A DNA stretch of 33,093 nt, taken from the NCBI GenBank assembly GCA_045530865.1, contig JAZSCX010000090.1, positions 1 to 33,093 on the forward strand, written 5' to 3'. This DNA is from Avoscillospira sp045530865. GTDB lineage: Bacteria > Bacillota > Clostridia > Oscillospirales > Oscillospiraceae. Positions within the stretch are counted from its first letter, which is position 1, and each line of letters opens with the position of its first letter. The notes under the pieces were generated by a model that saw only the letters and a list, made by a program, of their open reading frames with translations, ran no database searches and was not told the origin of the DNA. The position numbers were made by a program, and so were the translations under genes. Of this stretch, positions 6,828 to 14,798 are shown piece after piece.

Positions 6828-8084
6828 ATGTATAAGAACAACGCACACACCATTTGCTTTCTGAAGGACTATGATCCGGAGATCGCCGGTCTTATGAGTG
6901 ACGAGCTGACCCGTCAGCGCCGCAACATCGAGCTGATCGCCTCCGAAAACATCGCCTCCCCCGCAGTGATCGCCGCCATGGGCACCATTCTGACCAACAA
7001 GTATGCCGAAGGTCTGCCCGGCAAGCGTTACTACGGCGGCTGTGTCCATGTGGACGATATCGAGCGCATCTGCATCCAGAGAACCAAAGATCTGTTTGGT
7101 GTGGAATATGCCAACGTGCAGCCTCATTCCGGCGCACAGGCCAATCTGGCTGTCTATGCAGCTTTGCTGCAGCCCGGTGATACGCTGGTGGGTATGAATC
7201 TGGCCTGCGGCGGTCATCTGACCCACGGCGCTCCCGTGAACCTCTCCGGTAAGTATTACAACGCCATCGGCTACGGCGTGGATCCCGAAACCGGATATCT
7301 GGACTATGATTTCGTGGAGGATCTGGTGAAGAAGAACCAGCCCAAGATGCTGGTAGCCGGCGCTTCCTCCTATCCCAGAGCCATCGACTTCAAGGTAATG
7401 GGTGAGATCGCCCACAAGCACGGCGCCATGTTCATGGTCGATATGGCCCATATTGCCGGTCTGGTCGCCGGCGGTCAGCATATGAGCCCCGTGGAATACG
7501 CCGATGTGGTCACCACCACCACCCATAAGTCCCTCCGCGGTCCCCGCGGCGGTCTGATCATGACCAACAATCCCGAGTACGCCAAGAAGCTGAATTCCGG
7601 CGTGTTCCCCGGTACCCAGGGCGGCCCTCTGATGCACGTCATCGCCTCCAAGGCTGTCTGCCTGAAGGAAGCCAACACCCCCGAATTCAAGGCCTACGCC
7701 GCACAGATCGTCGCCAACGCCAAGGCACTGGCAAAGAGCCTCATGGACAACGGCATGGATCTGGTCACCGGCGGTACCGACAATCACCTGATGGTTGCCG
7801 ATCTGCGGAGCCTGGGCGTCACCGGCAAGGAGTTGGAGACCCGTCTGGACGAGGTACACATCACCGTCAACAAAAACTCCATTCCCAATGACCCCCAGAA
7901 GCCTGCCTACACCTCCGGTGTTCGCATCGGTACGCCTGCCGTTACCACCCGCGGCATGAAGGAGGAGGACATGAAGGTCATCGGCGAGCTGATCTGCAAG
8001 GCCGCCAAGGACTTTGACCATGACGCGGAAGAAATCAAGCGCGAAGTGGTCGCCCTGACCGACAAATATCCGCTGTACGAATAA
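6828..8084 (+). CDS. glyA: Serine hydroxymethyltransferase
   Basis: This 418-aa protein interconverts serine plus tetrahydrofolate with glycine plus 5,10-methylene-tetrahydrofolate, a main source of one-carbon units. It is cytoplasmic and PLP-dependent. The PLP lysine is K234 in TTTTHKSLRGPRGG. Other landmarks are IELIASENIAS near the N-terminus, NKYAEGLPGKRYYGG, and the PLP-binding VDMAHIAGLVA. Full family length is present. The ATG at 6828 follows GAGGAC; an in-frame upstream extension into the riboswitch is not coding. The glycine riboswitch means it probably responds to glycine supply. Its folate product feeds the purine step encoded by purH further on. Confidence 0.98.
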   Translation: MYKNNAHTICFLKDYDPEIAGLMSDELTRQRRNIELIASENIASPAVIAAMGTILTNKYAEGLPGKRYYGGCVHVDDIERICIQRTKDLFGVEYANVQPHSGAQANLAVYAALLQPGDTLVGMNLACGGHLTHGAPVNLSGKYYNAIGYGVDPETGYLDYDFVEDLVKKNQPKMLVAGASSYPRAIDFKVMGEIAHKHGAMFMVDMAHIAGLVAGGQHMSPVEYADVVTTTTHKSLRGPRGGLIMTNNPEYAKKLNSGVFPGTQGGPLMHVIASKAVCLKEANTPEFKAYAAQIVANAKALAKSLMDNGMDLVTGGTDNHLMVADLRSLGVTGKELETRLDEVHITVNKNSIPNDPQKPAYTSGVRIGTPAVTTRGMKEEDMKVIGELICKAAKDFDHDAEEIKREVVALTDKYPLYE

Positions 8085-8098
8085 TACAAAATAGAGAA

Positions 8099-8184
8099 AC
8101 GGATTGCCGCGTCGCTCCGCTCCTCGCAATGACCAGCAAACAACGGTGTCATTGCGAGGCTCCGAAGGAGCCGTGGCAATCCGT
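8099..8184. repeat. Family-2 repeat pair, pointing outward
   Basis: A reverse unit (8099-8133, ACGGATTGCCGCG to CTCGCAATGACC) is followed by a forward unit (8148-8184, GTCATTGCGAGG, hairpin GGCTCC-GAA-GGAGCC, GTGGCAATCCGT). The order is opposite to the pair at 6275-6415. It fills the gap between the convergent glyA and hydA genes, ending 5 nt before the hydA stop. No classical terminator is seen there, so the repeat may serve as one. Confidence 0.8.
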
Positions 8185-8188
8185 CTCT

Positions 8189-9553
8189 TTATTTCTTTCT
8201 GGGGATATACGTTCCAATCGGGCCTGTCAAAATCTCTCCCTGATTTACCGCCAGCTGCCCGCGGAGATAAACCTGTTCAATGGCGCCGGAGGTCTCCCGG
8301 CCCTCATAGGGGCAGTAGTCCACATTGGCAGCCTGATCCGCTGCAGTCAGCAGGCCCTTGGCATTAGGGTCAATGACCACGATATCGGCGTCACTGCCCA
8401 CGGCCAGTACGCCTTTCCGGGGATATGCGCCATAGAGCTTCGCGGCGTTTTCCGAGAGTACCCGGCACATCTGCTCGGCAGTCAGCCGGCCCTTGACCAC
8501 GCCCTCCGACCACAGCAGGATGCCGCGGCTCTCCACACCGGGCATACCGCCGGGGATTTTGGTAAAATCGTCTTTTCCCGCATCCTTTTGCGCGAGAGTG
8601 AAGCTGCAGTGATCGGTGGCAACGGTCTGCACCGTGCCGTCTGCCAGCCCCTTCCAGAGCGCCTCCTGATCGGCCTGCTTCCGCAGAGGGGGCGCGCAGA
8701 TATATTTTGCCGCTTCCCGATACTCCGGCTGTTCATAGCGGCTGTCATCCAGCAGCAGGTAATGGGGGCAGGTCTCCACATAGACCGTTTGTCCCCGTTG
8801 GCGGGCGATTCGTACTTCCTCCAGTGCTTCTTTGGTGGAAAGATGGACGATGATCACCGGCACATTCGCCACCTGTGCCATGCGGAGCAGGCTGGCTACC
8901 GCCTCAGCTTCCAGTGCATTGGGACGGGTGGCAGGATGGCTGGCGGGGGAGAGGTCGCCGCTCTCCTTGGACTGCGCGATGAGGGCATCGATCACGCCGG
9001 AATTTTCGCAGTGGACACCGGCAATACAGCCGTATTTCCCCAGCTCCTGCAGGGCGCAGAACATGTCCCGGTCACCGATCATCATGGCAGGATAGGTCAT
9101 GTACATCTTAAAGCTGGGGATACCGGCTTCCACCATGGCGGGAATTTCCGCTTTAATTCCCTCGTTCCAGTCATCGATGGTCATGTGGAAGCCGTAGTCG
9201 CAGCTGCTTTTTCCATCGGCTTTTTTATGCCACAGCTGCAGGCCGTAGTCCAGTGTTTCCCCCTTGTTGGGGCAGGCGAAGTCGATGACCATGGTGGTGC
9301 CGCCGCGGATGGCTGCCCGGGTGCCGGTTTCGAAATCATCGGCAGTGGTGGTATTGCAGACATCCAGATCAAAATGGGTATGGGCGTCAATAAAACCGGG
9401 GAACAGCAGCTTCCCGCTGACATCGATCACTTTTGCATCGGGACAAATCAGATTATCACCCAATTCAGTTATGACTTCGCCGTTTACCAGCAGATCCAGC
9501 TTCTGGGTGCGTTCTCCGGATACGATCGTACCGCCCTTGAACAGCAGCTTCAT
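8189..9553 (-). CDS. hydA: Dihydropyrimidinase / D-hydantoinase
   Basis: This 454-aa cyclic amidohydrolase hydrolyses dihydropyrimidines or related hydantoins to N-carbamoyl amino acids. The binuclear metal site is complete: H58 and H60 (DAHTH), K149 as the carboxylated lysine (PSFKMY), H181 (GVHCEN), H237 (IVHLST) and D314 (ATDHCS). An AAGGAG ribosome site precedes the ATG. It stands alone, with no dihydropyrimidine dehydrogenase or N-carbamoyl-amino-acid hydrolase nearby, so the substrate is uncertain. Other hydantoinase-like or allantoinase-like activities are possible. It is convergent with glyA and divergent from yhaM. Confidence 0.92.
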   Translation of the reverse strand: MKLLFKGGTIVSGERTQKLDLLVNGEVITELGDNLICPDAKVIDVSGKLLFPGFIDAHTHFDLDVCNTTTADDFETGTRAAIRGGTTMVIDFACPNKGETLDYGLQLWHKKADGKSSCDYGFHMTIDDWNEGIKAEIPAMVEAGIPSFKMYMTYPAMMIGDRDMFCALQELGKYGCIAGVHCENSGVIDALIAQSKESGDLSPASHPATRPNALEAEAVASLLRMAQVANVPVIIVHLSTKEALEEVRIARQRGQTVYVETCPHYLLLDDSRYEQPEYREAAKYICAPPLRKQADQEALWKGLADGTVQTVATDHCSFTLAQKDAGKDDFTKIPGGMPGVESRGILLWSEGVVKGRLTAEQMCRVLSENAAKLYGAYPRKGVLAVGSDADIVVIDPNAKGLLTAADQAANVDYCPYEGRETSGAIEQVYLRGQLAVNQGEILTGPIGTYIPRKK

Positions 9554-9597
9554 GGTATCACTCCTTTTGCTTTTTTCCTTATTGTATCACAGAACCA

Positions 9598-9626
9598 TTG
9601 AGTTTGGACTTAGATTATTGTATAAT
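9598..9626 (+). promoter_or_regulatory. Predicted promoter of yhaM
   Basis: TTGAGT (9598-9603), 17 nt, TATAAT (9621-9626). The ATG is 30 nt downstream, preceded by GAGG. It lies in the 103-nt divergent region shared with hydA. Confidence 0.7.
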
Positions 9627-9656
9627 AAATCAAATCTATTTTTGTATGAGGTTGCT

Positions 9657-10592
9657 ATGAAACTATCCGAACTGAACTACAGTGACAGCTTCACCGGTTT
9701 TTTTATTCTGAATAATGCATCCAATAAAGTGACCAACTCCGGAAAACCCTATCTGGCAGCCCATCTGGCCGATGCATCCATGATGGTGGAGTGTAAGGTC
9801 TGGGATTATCCCGGCCCCCTTGGCCCTGCCGATGACGGAAAAGTGGTCAAGGTACAGGGTGTCATGCAGGAATTCAAGGGGATGCCCCAGATCAAGGTGG
9901 AGCGCATCCGGCTGGCTACAGAGCAGGATGTCTATGACACGGCGGATCTGGTGCCCACGGCACCTCTGGATCTGCAGGCAGCTTATGCCCGGGTGCAGTC
10001 TGTGGTGGATTCGATTGCGGACGGTGATTACCGGGCGGTGTGTCAGGAGTTCCTGCACCGTCATGGGGAGAATTTCCGGAAGCTGCCCGCTGCCAAGAGC
10101 GTGCACCACAGCTTTGTGGGCGGTCTGCTGATGCACACCTCCTATATGCTGGAACTGGCGGGATTTCTGGCGAAGCTCTATTCTTCCATCATCGACCGGG
10201 ATCTGCTGCTGGCAGGCACTCTGCTCCATGATTTCTCCAAAATGGAGGAGTTTGTTACCTCTCAGCTGGGAATCGTCACAGAGTATTCCGCCAAGGGTCA
10301 GCTGCTGGGCCATTTGGTCATGGGCGCACAGGAGGTTTCCGAGGTTTGCAGAGAATTGGGTGTTCCCGAGGAAAAGTCCGTTCTGCTGCAGCACATGATC
10401 CTCTCCCATCACGGACAGCCGGAATTTGGCGCTGCGGTGCTGCCCCAGTGCGCTGAAGCGGAGCTGCTGTGCTACATCGACAACATTGACGCCAAGATGG
10501 AGATCTACCGGGAAAATCTGGAGAATACACCGGTTGGTGCGTTCTCTCAGCGAATCTTTGCACTGGAAAAACGGATTTACAATCACGGCTGA
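9657..10592 (+). CDS. yhaM: 3'-5' exoribonuclease YhaM family (OB-fold plus HD domain)
   Basis: This 311-aa protein matches YhaM in length and layout. An N-terminal OB-fold (about 1-95; FILNNASNKVTNSGKPYLAAHLAD) binds nucleic acid. The C-terminal HD phosphohydrolase domain has HH near 145, HTS near 156, H191-D192 (LLHDFSK), HLVMG, and SHHGQ. The family trims RNA 3' ends and can act on single-stranded DNA, using a divalent metal. The ATG at 9657 follows GAGG; in-frame sequence upstream is promoter DNA. The gene is monocistronic with a strong terminator. Assignment rests on domain order and motifs. Confidence 0.93.
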   Translation: MKLSELNYSDSFTGFFILNNASNKVTNSGKPYLAAHLADASMMVECKVWDYPGPLGPADDGKVVKVQGVMQEFKGMPQIKVERIRLATEQDVYDTADLVPTAPLDLQAAYARVQSVVDSIADGDYRAVCQEFLHRHGENFRKLPAAKSVHHSFVGGLLMHTSYMLELAGFLAKLYSSIIDRDLLLAGTLLHDFSKMEEFVTSQLGIVTEYSAKGQLLGHLVMGAQEVSEVCRELGVPEEKSVLLQHMILSHHGQPEFGAAVLPQCAEAELLCYIDNIDAKMEIYRENLENTPVGAFSQRIFALEKRIYNHG

Positions 10593-10599
10593 GCATAGC

Positions 10600-10644
10600 A
10601 ACTGCCGGTTGCGCCATGGTTGGTGGACGCAACCGGCAGTTTTT
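10600..10644 (+). terminator. Intrinsic terminator after yhaM
   Basis: A 14-bp perfect stem (AACTGCCGGTTGCG with CGCAACCGGCAGTT) encloses a 14-nt loop and is followed by TTTT. The XRE gene starts only 32 nt later. A weak TGGACG (10624)-17-TAGAAT (10647-10652) inside and after the hairpin may be its promoter. Confidence 0.88.
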
Positions 10645-10675
10645 GGTAGAATGAGCGTGGAAAGGAGTTGATCAT

Positions 10676-11065
10676 ATGGTTGTGGAACCTGCTGCCGCAA
10701 GTGCGAGTGTGTTCTCTGGGATTTTCTTTGGAGGCGTTATTCTTCTGGTTAATCTGGCGGTATACGGTGTGGCCATCTATCTGGTGGTACTTCTGATCCG
10801 TGCTTTGCGAAAATACCTGAACGATGGAAGAACCAATGCGGAGACCCAGAACGTCCGCAAGTCTTTGGGAGAGATGATCAAAGAGCATCGCATCCGCTGC
10901 GGCATGACGCAGGAATTTGTGGCGGAGCAGCTGGGCGTTTCCCGGCAGGCCGTGTCCAAATGGGAGAACGGCACCTCAGAACCCAGTACCACCAATCTGC
11001 TGGCTCTCGCAAAGCTGTTCTGCATTTCCCCGGAAGATCTGCTGCGGAGTATTGGAAAAGAATAA
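10676..11065 (+). CDS. Membrane-anchored XRE-family regulator
   Basis: This 129-aa protein starts at an ATG after AAAGGAG. Residues about 12-42 form one long hydrophobic helix (SGIFFGGVILLVNLAVYG...), then a basic juxtamembrane stretch (RALRKYL). A complete Cro/C1-type helix-turn-helix spans about 62-120, including MTQEFVAEQLGVSRQAVSKWENG and EPSTTNLLALAKLF. The DNA-binding domain should therefore face the cytoplasm while tethered to the membrane. There is no extracytoplasmic sensor domain and no partner gene beside it. Homologous short TM-HTH proteins are, as far as I recall, found in gut Firmicutes without a defined role. Target and signal are unknown. Confidence 0.88.
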   Translation: MVVEPAAASASVFSGIFFGGVILLVNLAVYGVAIYLVVLLIRALRKYLNDGRTNAETQNVRKSLGEMIKEHRIRCGMTQEFVAEQLGVSRQAVSKWENGTSEPSTTNLLALAKLFCISPEDLLRSIGKE

Positions 11066-11099
11066 AAGTTGTGCCCCCCGGAAAAGGGGCACAACTTTT
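11064..11099. terminator. Bidirectional terminator between the XRE gene and purH
   Basis: A stem AAAAGTTGTGCCCC / GGGGCACAACTTTT with a T-run after it overlaps the stop codon of the XRE gene. It also sits 6 nt past the purH stop on the other strand, with a T-run in that direction too. Confidence 0.88.
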
Positions 11100-11104
11100 T
11101 GCTA

Positions 11105-12289
11105 TTAGTGGTGGAACAGTCTCATGCCGGTGAAGGCCATGGTGATGCCGCGGTTGTTGCATTCCTCGATGACCAGATCGTCACGGATGGAGCCGCCGGG
11201 TTCAGCAATGTACTTGACGCCGGAAGCGGCAGCGCGCTTGATGTTGTCGGAGAAGGGGAAGAATGCGTCGGAGCCCAGCGCCACATTCTGGCGGGAGGCC
11301 AGCCATGCCTTCTTGTCCTCTTCGGTCAGGCGTTCCGGCTGCTCGGTGAAGTAGTTCTGCCAGATACCGTCGGCGCAGACATCCTCTTCGTTGCCGTTGA
11401 TATAACCGTCGATGACGTTATCCCGGTTGGGGCGGCCCAGATCGGCACGGAAGGGCAGTGCCAAGGTCTTGGGATGCTGGCGCAGGAACCAGGTATCGGC
11501 CTTGGAGCCCGCCAGACGGGTGCAGTGGATACGGCTCTGTTGACCGGCACCGACACCAATGGCCTGACCGTCCACAGCGTAGCAAACGGAGTTGGACTGG
11601 GTGTACTTCAGGGTGATCAGGGCAACAATCAGGTCGATCTTGGCGCTTTCGGGCAGTTCCTTGCTGTCGGTGACGATGTTCTGCAGCAGATGCTCACCGA
11701 TTTTGAAGTTGTTGCGGCCCTGCTGGAAGGTGATGCCGAAGACCTGCTTGTTTTCGATCTCAGCGGGAACAAAGTCGGGGTTGATGGCAACCACATTGTA
11801 GCTGCCCTTGCGCTTGGCCTTCAGGATCTCCAGCGCTTCCTCGGTGTAAGCGGGAGCGATAACGCCGTCGGAAACCTCGCGGGCGATGAGTTTTGCCGTC
11901 AGGGCGTCACAGGTATCGGACAGGGCAACCCAGTCACCGAAGGAGCACATACGGTCGGTGCCACGGGCACGGGCATAGGCGCAGGCCAGAGGATTCTCGT
12001 CCAGTTCGGGGATATCGTCCACGAAGCAGGCTTTCTTCAGCGCGTCGCTGAGAGGCTTGCCCACAGCGGCGGAGGTGGGGGAAACGTGCTTGAAGGAAGT
12101 GGCGCAGGCCATGCCGGTGGCGTCCTTCAGCTCCTTGACCAGCTGCCAGGAGTTCAGGGCATCCATGAAGTTGATGTAGCCGGGACGGCCGTTGAGAATG
12201 GTGAAGGGCAGCTCGCTGCCGTCATGCATATAGAGCTTTGCAGGCTTCTGGTTGGGGTTGCAGCCATATTTCAGTTCGAATTCAGTCAT
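11105..12289 (-). CDS. purH: AICAR transformylase, stand-alone PurH domain
   Basis: This 394-aa enzyme transfers the formyl group of 10-formyl-tetrahydrofolate to AICAR, giving FAICAR, the ninth step of purine synthesis. It corresponds to the C-terminal domain of ordinary bifunctional PurH and lacks the N-terminal MGS-like cyclohydrolase domain. The catalytic Lys-His pair is K67-H68 in SFKHVSPTSAAVG. The N-terminus YGCNPNQKPA is typical of the stand-alone clostridial form. It lies 12 nt after purO in the same operon, with GGAGG before its ATG, and PurO would perform the following ring closure. The operon is under a ZTP riboswitch, and ZTP derives from its substrate AICAR (ZMP). Confidence 0.95.
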   Translation of the reverse strand: MTEFELKYGCNPNQKPAKLYMHDGSELPFTILNGRPGYINFMDALNSWQLVKELKDATGMACATSFKHVSPTSAAVGKPLSDALKKACFVDDIPELDENPLACAYARARGTDRMCSFGDWVALSDTCDALTAKLIAREVSDGVIAPAYTEEALEILKAKRKGSYNVVAINPDFVPAEIENKQVFGITFQQGRNNFKIGEHLLQNIVTDSKELPESAKIDLIVALITLKYTQSNSVCYAVDGQAIGVGAGQQSRIHCTRLAGSKADTWFLRQHPKTLALPFRADLGRPNRDNVIDGYINGNEEDVCADGIWQNYFTEQPERLTEEDKKAWLASRQNVALGSDAFFPFSDNIKRAAASGVKYIAEPGGSIRDDLVIEECNNRGITMAFTGMRLFHH

Positions 12290-12301
12290 GGTATTTCCTC
12301 C

Positions 12302-13021
12302 TTACAGCAGGTGCTTATTGATCATGCGGCTCTCGCATTCGCCGGTGACGGGATCCAGATAGCGGACGTACAGAGAGATCTTGTTGCTTTCATTGAGGCT
12401 GTTCCAAATCTCGGCGGTGAATGCGTCGATATCGCTGGGAACGGCCATGCGGCGGGGCTCACCCTGGAAGGTGGGGATGGGATTGCCGTTTTCCTCGTAG
12501 GTGTGGATCAGGTGACCCAGACCGGCCTTGGCGGTGTAGGTGTAGTAATAGCGGCTGCAGGCTTCGCCTTCAGCATCGCGGCTCTTCAGGATGCTCAGCT
12601 CATAACCGAATTCTTCAGTACCCAGATGGAGGATGCCGCTGATTCTGGGCGTCCAGTTGGGACCGTCGGGCTCAAAGCAGCGGGTCTGCAGAGCGGTGTA
12701 GAAGTTGCCGCCGTCCAGCAGGTGATCCCGGACCGTATCGGTCTGGTCGCCGTTGGTGACGATGACTTCGCTGCCCACAACACGGATGGGGGCATAGATG
12801 ATCAGGGAAGGATCCTCCACCTTGCTGGCGTCAAAGGGATGGATGATGACGTCCTTGCCTTCTTCGGTAAAGATGCGGTTGCGGCTGTTCTCGCTGCGGC
12901 CCATGATGAAATATGCCAGCACGGCTTTGCCCTCGGGACTCTTGCCCAGAAGAACGCCGCGGCCGGGGTATTCGTTGCCGCTGAGATATTCGGCGGTATT
13001 GCGGATGCTGTAAATGTCCAT
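12302..13021 (-). CDS. purO: IMP cyclohydrolase, PurO type
   Basis: This 239-aa protein matches the archaeal-type IMP cyclohydrolase (PurO), which closes FAICAR to IMP, the last step of the pathway. The start IYSIRNTAEYLSGNEYPGRGVLLG, an AYFIMGRSENSRNR segment, and SKVEDPSLIIYAPIR are family-like. I choose ATG 13021 because GAGGTGA lies just before it; an in-frame GTG three codons earlier is within that ribosome site. It replaces the missing cyclohydrolase domain of the adjacent purH. Transcription passes through the ZTP riboswitch and terminator at 13036-13144. Confidence 0.92.
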   Translation of the reverse strand: MDIYSIRNTAEYLSGNEYPGRGVLLGKSPEGKAVLAYFIMGRSENSRNRIFTEEGKDVIIHPFDASKVEDPSLIIYAPIRVVGSEVIVTNGDQTDTVRDHLLDGGNFYTALQTRCFEPDGPNWTPRISGILHLGTEEFGYELSILKSRDAEGEACSRYYYTYTAKAGLGHLIHTYEENGNPIPTFQGEPRRMAVPSDIDAFTAEIWNSLNESNKISLYVRYLDPVTGECESRMINKHLL

Positions 13022-13035
13022 GTCCTTCACCTCAT

Positions 13036-13076
13036 AATTAAAATAAGGGCAGTTCTATCCTGAAATAGAACTGCCC
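13036..13076 (-). terminator. Riboswitch-controlled terminator ahead of purO
   Basis: On the minus strand a 12-bp stem GGGCAGTTCTAT/ATAGAACTGCCC (13076-13047) is followed by TTATTTTAATT. Its first arm starts with the GGGC that the ZTP aptamer needs for its 3' core (13073-13076), so the two folds exclude each other. Confidence 0.92.
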
Positions 13077-13144
13077 AGACGGTCGGCAAATATTAACTTC
13101 CGTTCCCCTGTGGTTCCCCACATGATCCGTCAGTCGCGGAAGTT
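13072..13144 (-). ncRNA. ZTP (pfl) riboswitch
   Basis: On the minus strand AACTTCCG (13144-13137) pairs with CGGAAGTT (13102-13095), enclosing CGACTGACGG, then GTGGGGAACCACAGGGGAA. A short linker leads to CCGACCGTCTGGGC (13086-13073), the conserved 3' pseudoknot and small stem. These are the hallmarks of the pfl RNA that binds ZMP/ZTP. Location before purO-purH fits: ZMP accumulates when 10-formyl-folate is short. Ligand binding should sequester GGGC, prevent the overlapping terminator, and raise expression. Confidence 0.93.
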
Positions 13145-13152
13145 CCGCTATC

Positions 13153-13181
13153 ATATTAACGGAAAAATGATGCCTTGTCAA
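13153..13181 (-). promoter_or_regulatory. Predicted sigma-A promoter of the purO-purH operon
   Basis: On the minus strand TTGACA (13181-13176), 17 nt and TAATAT (13158-13153). Transcription should start near 13146, right at the aptamer. The AT-rich 13182-13390 stretch beyond it holds only the leader of the antiporter gene, with a possible TATACT -10 box at 13344-13349 and no clear -35. Confidence 0.85.
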
Positions 13182-13390
13182 TGTTGGAAATATTCACGAA
13201 AAAATGCGTCTATTCGTGGTAATTTTGCAAAGAAAGTCATGTAACGAAAACATGGAATTGAAAAAGGAAAAAATGGCGAAAAATCAACAATATATTTGTG
13301 CAAAAATGCAAAAGTTTGGGCAGTATTTTTTGCTGGAATAGAGTATACTAGGGCACGGTGCGAAAAAAACACGCAGAGGAAGAGATTACG

Positions 13391-14680
13391 ATGGCAACCT
13401 TATTATCTGTTTCAATCGCTATGCTGGCGGGTCTGCTCATGACCCGTGTGTTCAAAAAGTGGAAACTTCCCGCCGTCACCGCTTATCTGGTGGCAGGCGT
13501 TCTCATCGGTCCTTATTGTCTCGGCGCCCTTGGCGTGGAGGGTTTGGGTTTTCCCACGGCGGATGCAGTCGGCAGACTGTCTCTGGTTTCCGAAGTGGCG
13601 CTGGGCTTTATTGCCTTTTCCATTGGCAATGAGTTCCGTCTGGAGGATCTGAAGCATACCGGCCGTCAGGCTGCCATCATCGGCGTTGTGCAGGCGTTGG
13701 TAGCTGCCCTTCTGGTGGATGCTGCTTTGATCGGTCTGCATTTCCTGATGCCGAACCGGATCTCCATTGCGCAGGCAATCACGCTGGGCGCCATTGCCAC
13801 GGCTACGGCGCCTGCCGCTACCCTGATGGTTGTTCGGCAGTACAAGGCCAAGGGTCCTCTGACGGATCTGCTGCTGCCCATTGTTGCGCTGGATGACGCT
13901 GTGGGTCTGGTGGTATTTGCCGTTTCCTTTGGTATTGCCAAGACTCTGATCAGCGGCTCCATCGATCTGGTGTCCATTCTGATCAACCCGCTGGTGGAGA
14001 TCACCGTTTCTCTGGCTCTGGGCGCTGCCCTCGGCTGGCTGCTGACCCAGCTGGAAAAGCTGTTCAACTCCAACACCAACCGTCTGAACATGACCATCGC
14101 TTTCGTGTTCCTGACGGTATCCCTGTCTATGCTGGAGTTCCATATCGGACCTGTCCATGTGGGCTTCTCCTCTCTGCTTGTGTGCATGATGCTGGGCACG
14201 GTTTTCTGCAATCTCTGCCCCCTGTCCCATGATCTGATGGAGAAATCCGACAAGTGGACCTCCCCGCTGTTTGCGCTGTTCTTTGTGGTCAGCGGTGCAG
14301 AGCTGGAGCTGAGCGTGTTTACGGAGCTGGCCATTGTGGGAATCGGTCTTGTCTATATTCTGTTCCGTTCTCTCGGTAAGTATTACGGCGCGGAAATGAG
14401 TGCCAAGTGGACCAACTGTGCCCCGCAGATCTGCAAGTATCTGGGTATCACCCTGCTGCCTCAGGCCGGCGTAGCGTTGGGCATGTGCATGACTGCAAAG
14501 CAGTTGGGTGCGGAGGGCGACCTGATTCGGAATATTATTCTGTTCTCCGTTCTCGTTTATGAGCTGGTTGGCCCCATGCTGACCAAGTGGGCTCTGACCA
14601 AGGCCGGCGATATCAAGCCTATGGAAGAGCACGTCAAAAACCGCCGCCAGATCAAGCTGGCAGCGGCTAAAGCAAAATAA
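13391..14680 (+). CDS. CPA2-family cation:proton antiporter
   Basis: This 429-aa integral membrane protein has about 12 hydrophobic segments and belongs to the monovalent cation:proton antiporters (Kef/NapA-like). It has the paired aspartates D168-D169 in LLPIVALDDAVGLVVF, the usual ion-binding pair of electrogenic CPA2 members, preceded by an ATATAPAATLMVVRQY segment as in the discontinuous core helix. There is no C-terminal TrkA/RCK nucleotide-binding domain, only a short basic tail. The ATG at 13391 follows AGAGGAAGAG. It probably exchanges Na+ or K+ for H+; which ion cannot be read from sequence. It is monocistronic with a strong terminator. Confidence 0.9.
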   Translation: MATLLSVSIAMLAGLLMTRVFKKWKLPAVTAYLVAGVLIGPYCLGALGVEGLGFPTADAVGRLSLVSEVALGFIAFSIGNEFRLEDLKHTGRQAAIIGVVQALVAALLVDAALIGLHFLMPNRISIAQAITLGAIATATAPAATLMVVRQYKAKGPLTDLLLPIVALDDAVGLVVFAVSFGIAKTLISGSIDLVSILINPLVEITVSLALGAALGWLLTQLEKLFNSNTNRLNMTIAFVFLTVSLSMLEFHIGPVHVGFSSLLVCMMLGTVFCNLCPLSHDLMEKSDKWTSPLFALFFVVSGAELELSVFTELAIVGIGLVYILFRSLGKYYGAEMSAKWTNCAPQICKYLGITLLPQAGVALGMCMTAKQLGAEGDLIRNIILFSVLVYELVGPMLTKWALTKAGDIKPMEEHVKNRRQIKLAAAKAK

Positions 14681-14685
14681 ACCTG

Positions 14686-14716
14686 AAACGAGCGCCATGC
14701 CGGCGCTCGTTTTTTA
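14686..14716 (+). terminator. Intrinsic terminator after the antiporter
   Basis: An 11-bp stem AAACGAGCGCC/GGCGCTCGTTT is followed by TTTT. The -35 box of the next promoter begins immediately after it. Confidence 0.9.
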
Positions 14717-14745
14717 TTTACATGATTGCGGTCTTCTGCTATAAT
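14717..14745 (+). promoter_or_regulatory. Predicted promoter of the 161-aa membrane protein gene
   Basis: TTTACA (14717-14722), a 17-nt spacer and TATAAT (14740-14745). Confidence 0.75.
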
Positions 14746-14798
14746 GGAATCATAAGAGTTGGGATTTTTGTTGAATGACACAGGAAGGATGGTGCCGC

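Noticed and set aside
6576..8129. 517-aa open frame opposite glyA
   Set aside because: Antisense of a GC-biased gene; it also runs through the riboswitch and repeats, which are clearly not coding on that strand.
11069..13063. 664-aa open frame opposite purH and purO
   Set aside because: Its residues are those expected from the antisense of two well-supported enzymes (Gly/Ala/Val-rich, no domain), and it has no ribosome site or promoter.
13072..13144. Tetrahydrofolate riboswitch
   Set aside because: The CCACAGGGGAA core plus CCGACCGTCTGGGC tail fit ZTP/pfl; the folate aptamer's conserved loops are absent.
13182..13390. Cyclic-di-AMP or potassium-responsive RNA before the antiporter
   Set aside because: The region is AT-rich and lacks the conserved cores of such RNAs. 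I see only a possible -10 box and a ribosome site.
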